From: Kibdelosporangium aridum
Lineage (GTDB): Bacteria > Actinomycetota > Actinomycetes > Mycobacteriales > Pseudonocardiaceae
Assembly: GCF_900176515.1 (NCBI RefSeq)
Contig: NZ_FWXV01000018.1
Location: forward strand, 1 to 64,000
Reading direction: 5' to 3'
DNA length: 64,000 bases
Numbering within the stretch: the stretch's first letter is position 1; each line of letters begins with the position of its first letter. Below the pieces are notes generated by a model. That model saw nothing but the letters and a program-made list of their open reading frames with translations, was not told where the DNA came from and searched no databases. Made by a program: the position numbers and the translations under genes. Positions 8,701-16,358 of the stretch are shown piece by piece.

Positions 8701-8757
8701 TGCCGGGAGGCCCACGAACCTCGTCGTTCTCCCCTGCGGGTTTTGGAGACTTTTTAG
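5755..8757 (+). CDS. AfsR-type SARP regulator (BTAD, NB-ARC, TPR)
   Basis: A 1000-residue transcriptional regulator of the Streptomyces antibiotic regulatory protein family. Residues 1-90 are an OmpR-type winged helix (MEFRVLGPIEV, then LIDAIWGESPPDRARDAIYT). Residues 95-240 are the BTAD domain. An NB-ARC STAND ATPase follows, with Walker A GKPGAGKS at 293-300, Walker B ILVVLDDA, the GLPL-like GRLPLALRIAG and the VHDLTR (MHD) motif. The C-terminal 350 residues are TPR repeats. ATG 5755 has AGGGGGG just upstream. SARPs activate nearby secondary-metabolite or secreted-enzyme genes; the immediate downstream targets here would be the three repeat proteins, which is inference from position only. 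Confidence 0.92.
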   Translation: MEFRVLGPIEVIVAGSSVRLGGPKPRTLLAMLAVRTGRMVVLEQLIDAIWGESPPDRARDAIYTYISTLRRVLGNEIIVRSGGGYRLDAEPDQVDLHVFTREAAAARRAWAAGRPGETVAHFQAALAVWRGPALGGAQGTWAENERARFDELRLAALEDRVDADLATGRGEALVAELTALVAEQPLRERLRGQLMLALCQAGRPADALECYQEGRRALLEELGLEPGPVLRGAHEQVLRSEDGPAEQSGEEIAVPSQLPFDIADFTGRVTEVATLRKRLAEETAGSRLCAIYGKPGAGKSTLAVHVAHRVREHFPDGQLYAALRGVRADPAEVLAGFLRALGVADSAIPDEPDERAHLYRTMLADRRILVVLDDAVGERQVRPLLPGGHASAVLVTSRERLSALDGAAQLGLHVLAEEEALQLLDKVVGDGRVANERDAAREIVRLCGRLPLALRIAGARLAARSRWRLSRMTDRLRKRHRVLQELAIGDLEVRGSLALSYDGLPGRERMALRRLGLLDVSSFGGWVLAPLLRCSAADAEEAVERLVDAQLLDVSTTDDSGSLRYQVHDLTRAFARERGEAEETVETIRTAVARAAECWIGLVVAAGHGMPRATFDVVRAPILEQYLDEHDLNEIVVDREAWFDAEENALVGLVERVSELDLTDVATRLAAALCSSRFAVRNLFGQWWRTHSAALTAVRRTGDRLSEARLLAGLGWLRYEQDCFIEATEYYDQALVAYERSGDRHGQAITRLALSTVQREHGQLAAAQSSLDQVLTELRLLDDRPAIAQALHGIGRVLTEQGELDAALTACTQACAAYESFGDRSGWAIALRSVGIVHRAAGRLDDAARWCTRAVDVLRGLDDRLMSAYAVQALAKVRIRQGRGGELREDLLECMHTCNEMQDGFGQALMLRTIGELDLAVGRHADARHHLERAIQWWDVLGLPVWRARTLRDLATTLDGLGETAAADTAWAEASSVFQLHGCREAHEPRRSPLRVLETF

Positions 8758-8865
8758 ACCAGCCCGCACCGTCGTCCCCGGTTTCAGGTTCCGCTTTGAG
8801 GTTTCTTTCAGTCGTCGCCGCGAAGCTTCCCCCACCGCGTGAACAACACCGATGAGAGGACAACG

Positions 8866-9750
8866 ATGAGGGTCACGAAGAACATCCTCGGTCGCGTCAT
8901 CGCCGCTTCGCTGATCACCGGGATCGCCTTGGCCGGCAGCCAGTTCGCGGCCTCGGCTGGCGAGCTCCCAGCCGGAGCTGACCGGATCGGCGTACTGCGG
9001 AACGGTCACTTGTCGGTCAAGGAGGGCAGTCTGTTCGCCGCGTGGACGAGCCAGCTTGGCGACCTGCGGAAGTTCGAGATCGCGGGCGACCTGATCGGCG
9101 CGCTGACCACCGACGGCAGCCTGCTTGTCAAGGAAGGGAAACTGACCGCCGAGTGGGCGCTGCAGGCAACGGGCGTGCAGGATTTCCGGTTGTCCAGCAA
9201 CCGGATCGCGGTACTGAGGGCTGACGGCTCGCTCGCGGTCACGGAAGGCCTGCACGGTCCGTTCGTCGAGCAGGCAACCGGAGTCACCGACTTCGAGGTG
9301 ACGAACAACCGGATCGGCATTGTCACCACCGCGGGGACAGCGCTGGTCAAGCAGGGTGGCCTCACAGCGTCGTGGGTGGAGCAGACCGCTGGGGCCAAAG
9401 ACCTTGAGCTGACCAGCACCCGCGTCGGCGTCGTCCGGACCGACAACTCGATCGCGGTGCGGGACGGCCTCGCAGGCACCTGGATCGAGCAGGCCAGCGG
9501 CGTGGACAAGCTCGCATTGGCTGGCGACCGCATCGGCGTCGTCCGTACGGACGGCTCGGTCGCCGTGAAGGACGGCCTGTTCGGAGCATGGTCGGAGCAG
9601 GCAGGCGAGGCTTCCGCCGTCGAGCTCGCGGGTGACCGCATCGGCGTGCTGCGCACCGACGGCACCGTCGCCGTCAAGGTCGGCCAGGGTTCCTTCGTCG
9701 ATCAGACCGCGGGCGCGCAGCAGATCGGTCTCGCCGCCCCGGGCGCGTGA
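8866..9750 (+). CDS. Secreted seven-repeat propeller-like protein
   Basis: A 294-residue exported protein made of a signal peptide (MRVTKNILGRVIAASLITGI, cleavage near ASAGE) and exactly seven tandem repeats of about 36 residues. Consensus of a repeat: DRIGVLRTDGSVAVKEG, then L-x-x-W-x-E-Q-x-x-G-V-x-D-x-E-L. Seven such units fit a seven-bladed beta-propeller resembling tectonin/tachylectin lectins, but that fold is inferred. Start 8866 follows AGAGGA; a GTG at 8839 is in frame but lacks a ribosome site. The next gene shares its signal-peptide sequence and repeat type, so they are paralogues. A carbohydrate-binding or wall-binding role is plausible. Confidence 0.8.
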   Translation: MRVTKNILGRVIAASLITGIALAGSQFAASAGELPAGADRIGVLRNGHLSVKEGSLFAAWTSQLGDLRKFEIAGDLIGALTTDGSLLVKEGKLTAEWALQATGVQDFRLSSNRIAVLRADGSLAVTEGLHGPFVEQATGVTDFEVTNNRIGIVTTAGTALVKQGGLTASWVEQTAGAKDLELTSTRVGVVRTDNSIAVRDGLAGTWIEQASGVDKLALAGDRIGVVRTDGSVAVKDGLFGAWSEQAGEASAVELAGDRIGVLRTDGTVAVKVGQGSFVDQTAGAQQIGLAAPGA

Positions 9751-9789
9751 ATTCCGTTCACCCATGACCAATCCCGGCAAGGAGCCGAC

Positions 9790-11235
9790 GTGTTTTCGCT
9801 CAAGAACATTCTCGGCCGTTTGATCACGGCCACTGTCGTCATCGGAATTTCGCTCACCGCCATGCAGACAACCGCGACCGCGGGTGAACTGCCCCCGGGT
9901 GCCCACCGAATCGGTGTGCTGAACGGCGACACGCTACTGGTGAAGGAAGGAACCCTGTTCGCGACATGGACAACGCAGCTGAGCGGGGTCCAGAAGTTCG
10001 AGATCGCGGGTGACCGGATCGGTGTGCTGACCACGGACAACAAGCTCCTGGTCAAGGAAGGCACGCTGTGGAGCGACTGGACCGAGCAGGCGACGGGTCT
10101 GAAGGACTTCCGCATGACGGCCAACCGGATCGGCGCGCTGCGCACCGACGGCTCCGTCGCGGTCAAGGAGGGTGACCTCTACGCCCACTGGATCGAGCAG
10201 ACCAACGGCGTCAAGGATCTGGAGCTGACCGCGACGCGGGTCGGCGTCGTGTTCGACAACGGCCTCGCCTCGGTCAAAGAAGGCAATCTCCACGCGAGCT
10301 GGGTCGACCAGATCGGCGATGTCGCTGATCTGGAGCTGTCAGCTGACCGGGTCGGTGTGTTGCGCACTGACGGTTCCGTCCTGGTCAAGGAGAGCAACCT
10401 GTGGAGCGACTGGACCGCGCAGGCCCCCGACGTCAAGCAGCTTGAACTGTCCGGCAGCTACATCGGTGTCGTGCTGAACAACGGCCTGGCCACAGTCAAG
10501 GAAGGCAGCCTGTACGCGACCTGGGTGAACCAGGTAGCCGACGTGCAGAACATGCAGATCGCGGGTGACCGCATCGGGGTGCTGCGCACCAACGGCACCG
10601 TCGCGGTGAAGGACGGCGGCCTTTACGGCGCATGGACCGAGCAGATGAACGGCACGCGTCAGTTGCAGCTCGCCGCACCGCCTGCCGCGGCGGCGGGCAG
10701 GCACGTCTCAGCCGCTGATCTGGTCAACATCTACGGTTCCGCGTACGCCACGGAGACCGTGGCAGCGGGTATCCCGAGTCTGAACGAGCAGATGGAGGCC
10801 GCGGGCATCACCTCACCGACCCGCAAGGCCGCGTGGGTCGCCACGCTGAAGCACGAGAGCGGTTTCCGTTACAACGCCGGTGAAGCAGGCAGCGGCGAGT
10901 TCTACAAGGGCCGCGGCTTCATCCAGCTGACCGCCGACTTCAACTACCGCGCCGCCACGAACTACTTCGGCCACGACTTCATCAACCACCCGGAGGACGC
11001 GGCGAAGATCGAGTGGAGCGCCAAGATCGCCCGCTGGTACTGGACGGTCCAGCGCAACATCAACGCTTCCGCTGACGTGTACGACATGGGCGGCGTCGGA
11101 CGGGCGATCGGCTATCACCCCAGGCTCGACCCGACCGAGTCGCTCAACCGCTGTGCCTCGTACAAGAAGGCGCTCGCCTACTTCAATGGCGGCTCGCTCC
11201 CGGTCCCCGAGGCCTCCATCAAATGTCTTCGCTGA
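9790..11235 (+). CDS. Secreted seven-repeat protein with GH19/lysozyme-like domain
   Basis: A 481-residue exported protein. A signal peptide (MFSLKNILGRLITATVVIGI) is followed by seven ~36-residue repeats of the same type as the preceding gene (residues about 37-300). A lysozyme-superfamily domain like GH19 chitinases follows (about 310-481): the first catalytic-type Glu is in LKHESGFRYNAGE and a second acidic cluster precedes GRGFIQLT. The start is a GTG with AAGGAG 5 nt upstream. It likely cleaves peptidoglycan or chitin while the repeat domain binds the polymer or cell surface. Between it and its paralogue lie about 40 bp, so the three repeat genes are probably one operon. Confidence 0.85.
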   Translation: MFSLKNILGRLITATVVIGISLTAMQTTATAGELPPGAHRIGVLNGDTLLVKEGTLFATWTTQLSGVQKFEIAGDRIGVLTTDNKLLVKEGTLWSDWTEQATGLKDFRMTANRIGALRTDGSVAVKEGDLYAHWIEQTNGVKDLELTATRVGVVFDNGLASVKEGNLHASWVDQIGDVADLELSADRVGVLRTDGSVLVKESNLWSDWTAQAPDVKQLELSGSYIGVVLNNGLATVKEGSLYATWVNQVADVQNMQIAGDRIGVLRTNGTVAVKDGGLYGAWTEQMNGTRQLQLAAPPAAAAGRHVSAADLVNIYGSAYATETVAAGIPSLNEQMEAAGITSPTRKAAWVATLKHESGFRYNAGEAGSGEFYKGRGFIQLTADFNYRAATNYFGHDFINHPEDAAKIEWSAKIARWYWTVQRNINASADVYDMGGVGRAIGYHPRLDPTESLNRCASYKKALAYFNGGSLPVPEASIKCLR

Positions 11236-11257
11236 AACACGTGAAGGAGGAGAAGAA

Positions 11258-12643
11258 ATGAACACCAAGACCAAACGCACGCTCACCACGATCCTCGCCG
11301 CCGCTGTCATGGGCCTGCTCGGCACGGTGCCGGCCGCCGCGGACACGCGGACCGACGTCCGTGATCTGGCCGCCGCGAACCTGGGCAAACAGACCTGCAG
11401 CACCAACAGTCTCGGCGGCCAGGGTTTCGCGGGCAGCTGCGCCGCGAGGCACGCCTGGTGTGCGGACTTCGCGAGATGGGTGTGGGGCAGCAGCAAGCTC
11501 AACGTCGACCGGCTCAACGCGGGGGCGGGCAGCTTCTACCTGTACGGCCAGCAGAAGGGCACGCTGCACACCGACCCGAACTACGTCCCGCAGATCGGCG
11601 ACGCGGTGGTCTTCGACTACAACGGCAACGGCTGGGCCTCCCATGTCGGACTCGTCGACACCGTGTACGCCAACGGCACGATCCGCACGATCAACGGCAA
11701 CTTCGGCGGCACTGGCCCGATGAACTCGACCGTCCAGTTCGCCACCGGTGGTGGCCGGGTCGGCCAGTTCATCGGATCTCAGCGGATTTCCGCGTTCGTC
11801 AGCCCGGTCGGCCTGACCGACCCGGTGAAACCCGCGACACCACGGATCGGCGTGCACTTCGCCACCAGCAAGGTTTCGGTCAAAGAAGGAAACCTGTTCG
11901 CGCAGTGGACCGACGTGCACGGCGGTGGCATGGTCAAGTCCGAGGCGCACGGCGACATGGTCGGCGTGCTGAGCCCGAGTGGTGACCTGTATGTCAAGCA
12001 GGGCAACCTGTTCCAGGGCTGGCTGCACATGGCGGGCAACGTCAAGGACTTCGCGCTGGAGTCCAACAAGGGCCGCGTCGCGGTGCTCGGCACCGACGGC
12101 AAGGTCTTCGTCAAGGAGGGCGGCCTGCAGGGCACGTGGGTCGAACAGGCATCGAACGTCAAGGAGGTCGAGCTCTCCGGCACCTACATCGGCGTGATCA
12201 CCGATGACGGCACGGTTTCGGTCAAGGAAGACAACCTGTGGGCGCCATGGGTCCCGCAGATGACTGGTGCCGCGGACCTGGAGTTGGAAGCCAGCCATGG
12301 CCGGGTCGCCGTGGTCCGTGAAAACGGATCCCTCGTGGTGAAGGAAGGCGGCCTGCACGCCCCCTGGGTCGAGCAGACCTCTGGCGTCACGGACATCGAC
12401 CTGTCCCGTGACTACCTTGGCGTCGTGTTCGAGAGCGGCCTCGCCTCGGTCAAGCACGGCAACCTGTACGCAGGCTGGCTCGACCAGGCGGGCGATGCGG
12501 CGAAGATCGAGGTCGACGCCCCCGCCGGCCGCGTGGGTGTGTTGCGCACCAACGGTTCCCTGACGGTCAAGGATGGCGGCCCGCACGGCGCGTGGACCGA
12601 GCAGACCAACGGTGTCAGCGACTTCCAGTTGACGAACTACTGA
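11258..12643 (+). CDS. Secreted CHAP-domain protein with seven repeats
   Basis: A 461-residue exported protein. After a signal peptide (LTTILAAAVMGLLGTVPAAA) comes a CHAP amidase/endopeptidase domain (about 30-180): the catalytic Cys is in RHAWCADFARWVW and the His in GWASHVGLVDTV, followed by IRTINGNFGG. Seven ~36-residue repeats fill the rest, several interrupted by one extra residue. The domain order is reversed compared with the previous gene (enzyme first, repeats last). ATG 11258 follows GAAGGAGGAG. CHAP enzymes cut peptide cross-links of peptidoglycan, so this and the GH19-like gene would attack different bonds. The palindrome 12669-12698 probably ends the operon. Confidence 0.87.
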   Translation: MNTKTKRTLTTILAAAVMGLLGTVPAAADTRTDVRDLAAANLGKQTCSTNSLGGQGFAGSCAARHAWCADFARWVWGSSKLNVDRLNAGAGSFYLYGQQKGTLHTDPNYVPQIGDAVVFDYNGNGWASHVGLVDTVYANGTIRTINGNFGGTGPMNSTVQFATGGGRVGQFIGSQRISAFVSPVGLTDPVKPATPRIGVHFATSKVSVKEGNLFAQWTDVHGGGMVKSEAHGDMVGVLSPSGDLYVKQGNLFQGWLHMAGNVKDFALESNKGRVAVLGTDGKVFVKEGGLQGTWVEQASNVKEVELSGTYIGVITDDGTVSVKEDNLWAPWVPQMTGAADLELEASHGRVAVVRENGSLVVKEGGLHAPWVEQTSGVTDIDLSRDYLGVVFESGLASVKHGNLYAGWLDQAGDAAKIEVDAPAGRVGVLRTNGSLTVKDGGPHGAWTEQTNGVSDFQLTNY

Positions 12644-12668
12644 TTCAACGCTGCTGGGTTCGATTCTG

Positions 12669-12698
12669 TTGGGCCACGACCGCGCGGTCGTGGCCCAA
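12669..12698. terminator. Perfect palindrome, bidirectional terminator candidate
   Basis: A perfect 15+15 inverted repeat (arm TTGGGCCACGACCGC) lies between the convergent CHAP gene and the S26 peptidase gene. It has no U-run, as is common in actinomycetes. Confidence 0.7.
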
Positions 12699-12763
12699 CA
12701 GGGTCTCACCTGCTCGCGATTGAGCCGCAATGTGCGGCCGGTCGCGCTTGTTTTCGTGACATG

Positions 12764-13228
12764 TCACGAGAAATCCGAACGGATTCGCCGAGACGGCACC
12801 ACCCGGCCGATGACCCGGTCCACCGGGATGGGCCCGAGGTGCCGGGAATCGTGGCTGTGCGCGGGGTTGTCGCCGACCACGAGCAGGCTTCCCGGAGGCA
12901 CCACCTCACCGGCGGCGAGAACCCCGGCCGCGGCTGCCGGCACGAGGTCCCCGCCGACCGCGGCCACCCTTTTGATCAGCCACCGGCGGTCGAGGTCGCC
13001 GGGGCCAGGTGGCGGCAGATGCCACGTCGACCGGTTCCCCAAGAGCACCGGGGCCTCGACCACGACGATGTCACCGGCCTGCGGCGTTGTCTTGACCCGC
13101 CGGGCGAGCACCCGGTCGCCGGGGTTGAAGGTCGGGCGCATGCTGTCGCCCTCCACCGTCACGCTGACCCAGCGGCGCGCCAGCCTGGTGCGCAGCCAGG
13201 CCCCGTAGGTCCGGCCGGAGCGGGTCAT
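12764..13228 (-). CDS. S26-family signal peptidase of the Cys-rich peptide operon
   Basis: A 154-residue serine peptidase of the LepB/S26 family. The catalytic Ser is in VEGDSMRPT (Ser29) and the general-base Lys in RRWLIKRVAAVGGD (Lys86); the downstream GDNxxxSxDSR box is present as VGDNPAHSHDSRHLG. It lacks an obvious transmembrane anchor, unlike housekeeping LepB. Its ATG overlaps the ABC exporter stop (ATGA), so it is the last gene of the tightly coupled five-gene operon. A plausible substrate is the 70-residue peptide at 16146-16358, which contains an AxA-type site (EAQA|GETW). That pairing is inference. Confidence 0.85.
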   Translation of the reverse strand: MTRSGRTYGAWLRTRLARRWVSVTVEGDSMRPTFNPGDRVLARRVKTTPQAGDIVVVEAPVLLGNRSTWHLPPPGPGDLDRRWLIKRVAAVGGDLVPAAAAGVLAAGEVVPPGSLLVVGDNPAHSHDSRHLGPIPVDRVIGRVVPSRRIRSDFS

Positions 13229-15027
13229 GCCGGGGCGTATCCGTTGGCCTGGATGCGAAACAGCCGGGCGTAGGTGGCATCCCTGCCGAGCAGTTCGCGG
13301 TGCGTTCCGAGGTCCTCGACCCGACCGTCGACCAGCACTGCGATCCGGTCCGCGTCCCGCACGGACCCGAGACGGTGGGAGATCAGCACGCTTGTGCGCC
13401 CGGCCCGGTGGGCGGCGAGACGAGTGTGGATCTCGTGCTCGGCCTCGGCGTCCAGGCCCGAGGCCGGCTCGTCGAGGATGAGCAGGTCCCGTTGGTCTCG
13501 CAGGAACGCGCGGGCCAGGGCGACCCGCTGCCACTGGCCACCCGACAGCAGAACGCCGGTGTCGTCGTCCTCGTCATGGAACAACCTGGACAGCATCGTG
13601 TCGTATCCACGAGGGAGGCCGGTGAGCATGTCGTGGACGCCCGCCCGCCGGGCGGCGTCCTCGACCCGGTCCTTCATCGCGGTGTCAGGTTGCAGTTCAT
13701 CCGCGCCGTCCACGTCGCCGAGCCCGATGTTCTCCGCCGCGGTCAGCTCGTAGGACATGAAGTCCTGGAACACGGCGCCGATGCGGGTGCGCAACTGCTC
13801 GACCGGCATGTCGCGCAGGTCCACCCCGTCCCACAACACCGAGCCCAGGGTCGGGTCGTAGAACCGGCACAGCAGTTTCACCAGCGTGCTCTTGCCCGCC
13901 CCGTTCGGGCCGACCAGCGCCAGGGACTGTCCGAACGGGATGGTCAGGTTGATCCCGCGCAGTGCCCACGGGTGGTCCTCGCTGTACCGGAACCACACGT
14001 CCCGCAGTTCGATGCCGTCACTCAGCGTGGGCACCGGTGCCGGGTCGGGCGGGCAGGGCAGGTCGGGCTCGGCGCTGGTCACTTCCTGGTAGTGGCCGAA
14101 CAGCAGCAGCGCGTTGTGGGCTGTGCCGAGCCTGCCCGCGATGGCCGTGATCGAGGCCTGGGTACCGGCCATCGCGGCCAGGAACACCGCGACGTCACCG
14201 ACGGTCAGCAGGCCGCGGCCAGCGGCGAGGATCGCCCAGACCAGCCCGGCTCCGGCTACGGCGGCGCCGAGTATCCCAAGCAGCCCCTGCACGCCGAATT
14301 CCCGCCGATCCATCCGGCGCCGTTCGGCGTTGACGTGCGCGAATTCGGTCAGCATGCGCCTGCGGAACAATGCGCTGAGGCCGAGCAGCCGGATCTCCTT
14401 GGCCGCGTCCAGACTTGTCATCAGGTCGGCGTAGAAGAACTGTCGTCGTTCGGTCGGGCTCAGCGCGGTCAGCATGGTGGCCCGCCGGCGGCTGAGCTGG
14501 ATCTCAGCGACAAGTGCGGGCACCGCGGCGACCAACGCGGCCGCGGCCAGTACCAGGCTCAGCGTGGCGAGCGATCCGAGGAAGCCCAGCAGGGTGATCA
14601 GCGACTGCACGCCGCCCACGATCGACTCCAGGATCAGCCGCGGGCCGCTGTCGCTGTGCAGTTGCGCCATCCGCAGCCGGTCCTGGAACGCGGGCTGCTC
14701 CAGGCGCGCCAGCCCGGCCATGCGGCCGGTCGCGGTGTACAGCCGGTCCCTGGTCAGCATGGCCACCCGGCGTTCGAGCTCGGCTGACAGGTACTGCGAG
14801 CCCTGGACGACCACGATCGTGAGCACACCGGCCGCCGCGAGCGCGAGCGCCGGCCACACCAGGTCGTCCGTCCGGCCCGCGACGAGCCGGTCGAGCACCA
14901 GTTTGGTGAACCACGCAGCGGCCACTGGAACGATCCCGGTGAGCGCTCCGGCCGCCAGGTGCCCGAGCAGTAACGCCGGCGCGGCACGCCACGCCACGCC
15001 CAACGCGGTGGCAGCGCCCCCGATCAT
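13225..15027 (-). CDS. ABC exporter half-transporter (TMD-NBD)
   Basis: A 600-residue exporter with an N-terminal six-helix transmembrane domain (about 1-310) and a C-terminal ATPase: Walker A GPNGAGKST (373-381), signature LLSGGQWQR (LSGGQ at 494-498), Walker B DLLILDEPAS (515-522). It has no C39 peptidase domain, so leader removal must be done by another protein, and an S26 peptidase gene follows directly with an ATGA overlap. Start 15027 overlaps the stop of the MauD-like gene in the same way; the frame continues to 15111 but that extension is not needed. The likely cargo is the Cys-rich peptide of the operon. Confidence 0.88.
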   Translation of the reverse strand: MIGGAATALGVAWRAAPALLLGHLAAGALTGIVPVAAAWFTKLVLDRLVAGRTDDLVWPALALAAAGVLTIVVVQGSQYLSAELERRVAMLTRDRLYTATGRMAGLARLEQPAFQDRLRMAQLHSDSGPRLILESIVGGVQSLITLLGFLGSLATLSLVLAAAALVAAVPALVAEIQLSRRRATMLTALSPTERRQFFYADLMTSLDAAKEIRLLGLSALFRRRMLTEFAHVNAERRRMDRREFGVQGLLGILGAAVAGAGLVWAILAAGRGLLTVGDVAVFLAAMAGTQASITAIAGRLGTAHNALLLFGHYQEVTSAEPDLPCPPDPAPVPTLSDGIELRDVWFRYSEDHPWALRGINLTIPFGQSLALVGPNGAGKSTLVKLLCRFYDPTLGSVLWDGVDLRDMPVEQLRTRIGAVFQDFMSYELTAAENIGLGDVDGADELQPDTAMKDRVEDAARRAGVHDMLTGLPRGYDTMLSRLFHDEDDDTGVLLSGGQWQRVALARAFLRDQRDLLILDEPASGLDAEAEHEIHTRLAAHRAGRTSVLISHRLGSVRDADRIAVLVDGRVEDLGTHRELLGRDATYARLFRIQANGYAPA

Positions 15028-15575
15028 GTCCGGGAGACGTCCGCCGGCGTGGGCAGCCCGGCCATCTCCGAGGCGCTCGCCACCACCGTTCCGGCCGGGT
15101 CGACGAGGCACAGTGCCGGGACACCTCGCACGGAGAACGCCCTGCCGAGGGGCCCGTCCGGCGCCTCGGTCACCACCCTGGCGACCGCGCCGAGCTTCGC
15201 GACCAGGTCGGCCACCTCATCGGTGGCCCCGTGGGCCACGGCCAGCACCCGATCGCGCCCAAGGACGCGGGCCCGATCGAGGAACGCGGGCAGGTTCTCG
15301 CCACAGGCCGGGCAGTCGGTGGAGAAGAACCCGACGAGCGTGGGATCGAGCAGGTCGCTGAGGGAGACCGTCTTCCCGTCAACGGTGCGAGCCTCGAACG
15401 GCGCCACCTTGGCACCCCGGGGCGCCATGATCGGCGGCATCGGGTCCGTTGTGGACAGTGCCTGCTCGATCAGCGCGGCGTGCGTGCGCAACCTCTTGAC
15501 TACGCCCAGGGTGAGCACGAGATCGACGAGCACGAGTACGCCGAGCACGGTCACCGCGATGATTACCACGGTCAT
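15024..15575 (-). CDS. Membrane-anchored thioredoxin-like protein (MauD/TlpA type)
   Basis: A 183-residue protein with one N-terminal membrane helix (residues 2-26) and an outward-facing thioredoxin-like domain. The redox motif is CPAC (Cys88, Cys91) in STDCPACGENLPAF, with the cis-Pro loop in VRGVPALCLVDPAG. MauD-type proteins work with MauE in making or isomerising disulfides in the Cys-rich small subunit of methylamine dehydrogenase; no such dehydrogenase is present here, so the substrate is probably the six-Cys peptide of this operon. Start and stop both overlap neighbours by ATGA, which argues for strict co-translation. Confidence 0.85.
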   Translation of the reverse strand: MTVVIIAVTVLGVLVLVDLVLTLGVVKRLRTHAALIEQALSTTDPMPPIMAPRGAKVAPFEARTVDGKTVSLSDLLDPTLVGFFSTDCPACGENLPAFLDRARVLGRDRVLAVAHGATDEVADLVAKLGAVARVVTEAPDGPLGRAFSVRGVPALCLVDPAGTVVASASEMAGLPTPADVSRT

Positions 15576-16138
15576 CGATTTCCCCTTACGCCATCCCCGA
15601 CCCGGGTCGCCGGGCGAAACAGGTCAACAAGATCGTCGAACCGCACCAGGAGCAGGCCGAACGCGCCACCGGCAACGCCGGACACCAGCGCGGCTCCCGG
15701 TTGTGGCGCGCCACCTGCGGCCGCACCTGCCAGCCCGACACCGGCCACGATCAGCAGCACCGCGTTGCGCATCACGTGCGGCCACCCCAATGGTGTGGCG
15801 CCTGCCCCAAAACACCGGCAGGGTGTCCGATCGCCCCGGCGCAGCGACATCACGATCGCCCCCGTGAAAACCATCAGCAACGCCGCCGCACCGGCGAATC
15901 CGGCGACCTCGGCGAGCGGGTCACCCAGCACCACGGCGCCGGCGAGCGCGGCGGCGATGGCCGGTTCGGCCACCACCACCGCACCTGCCGCCCAGGTCCG
16001 CAGGCTCGGCGGCAGCAGACGCAGGAGTCCCGTCGACGCCATGAAGGCGCGCCACCGCCCGCCGCCGAGCTTGCCCGCCGCCGAGACTCCGAACACCACG
16101 CACATCAGCACGGCGCAGCCCGGCGTAACCTGATTCAC
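15572..16138 (-). CDS. MauE/DoxX-like redox membrane protein
   Basis: A 188-residue polytopic membrane protein with about four to five hydrophobic helices and the MauE signature CRCFG (Cys107 and Cys109 in RTPCRCFGAGATPLGW). MauE-family proteins pass electrons between a membrane carrier and a periplasmic thioredoxin-like partner such as MauD, whose gene follows with an ATGA overlap. The GTG at 16138 is chosen because it starts just before the first helix and only 7 bp after the stop of the peptide gene; the frame is open further upstream but overlaps that gene. Confidence 0.82.
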   Translation of the reverse strand: MNQVTPGCAVLMCVVFGVSAAGKLGGGRWRAFMASTGLLRLLPPSLRTWAAGAVVVAEPAIAAALAGAVVLGDPLAEVAGFAGAAALLMVFTGAIVMSLRRGDRTPCRCFGAGATPLGWPHVMRNAVLLIVAGVGLAGAAAGGAPQPGAALVSGVAGGAFGLLLVRFDDLVDLFRPATRVGDGVRGNR

Positions 16139-16145
16139 CGCGTCG

Positions 16146-16358
16146 TCAGCAACGGATGGCGCTGTTCCAGCAGGGGCCGCACCGCTTCTCTCCGCTGCCT
16201 GGCGCGTAGCGACAGTCGCGCCACCAGAGGTACCCGATGCCGGCGCTGTCGTAACGGCACTCGCAGGTTTCCCGCCAGGTCTCCCCAGCCTGCGCCTCGA
16301 CTCGTGGGATGAACCGCTCCAGCAGCAGTTCACCCGCCCGTTCCAGCAGTTTTATCAT
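16146..16358 (-). CDS. Six-cysteine peptide precursor
   Basis: A 70-residue peptide. Residues 1-24 form an amphipathic, leader-like segment (MIKLLERAGELLLERFIPRV, then EAQA) without the hydrophobic core of a Sec signal. A consensus AxA peptidase site follows (EAQA|GETW). The predicted 46-residue mature part has six Cys (32, 34, 49, 60, 63, 70), two Trp in tandem and a thioredoxin-like CGPC at 60-63. ATG 16358 has AAAGGAA 7 nt upstream. It opens an operon for MauE-like, MauD-like, ABC exporter and S26 peptidase proteins, which together could oxidise, export and cut it. I do not recognise a named family; a secreted disulfide-rich bioactive peptide is the best reading. Confidence 0.75.
   Translation of the reverse strand: MIKLLERAGELLLERFIPRVEAQAGETWRETCECRYDSAGIGYLWWRDCRYAPGSGEKRCGPCWNSAIRC

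Noticed and set aside
8062..9906. Long minus-strand open frame opposite the SARP end and the first repeat protein
   Set aside because: It is antisense to well-supported genes, has Arg/Gly/Pro-rich composition and no recognisable domain; typical of high-GC antisense frames.
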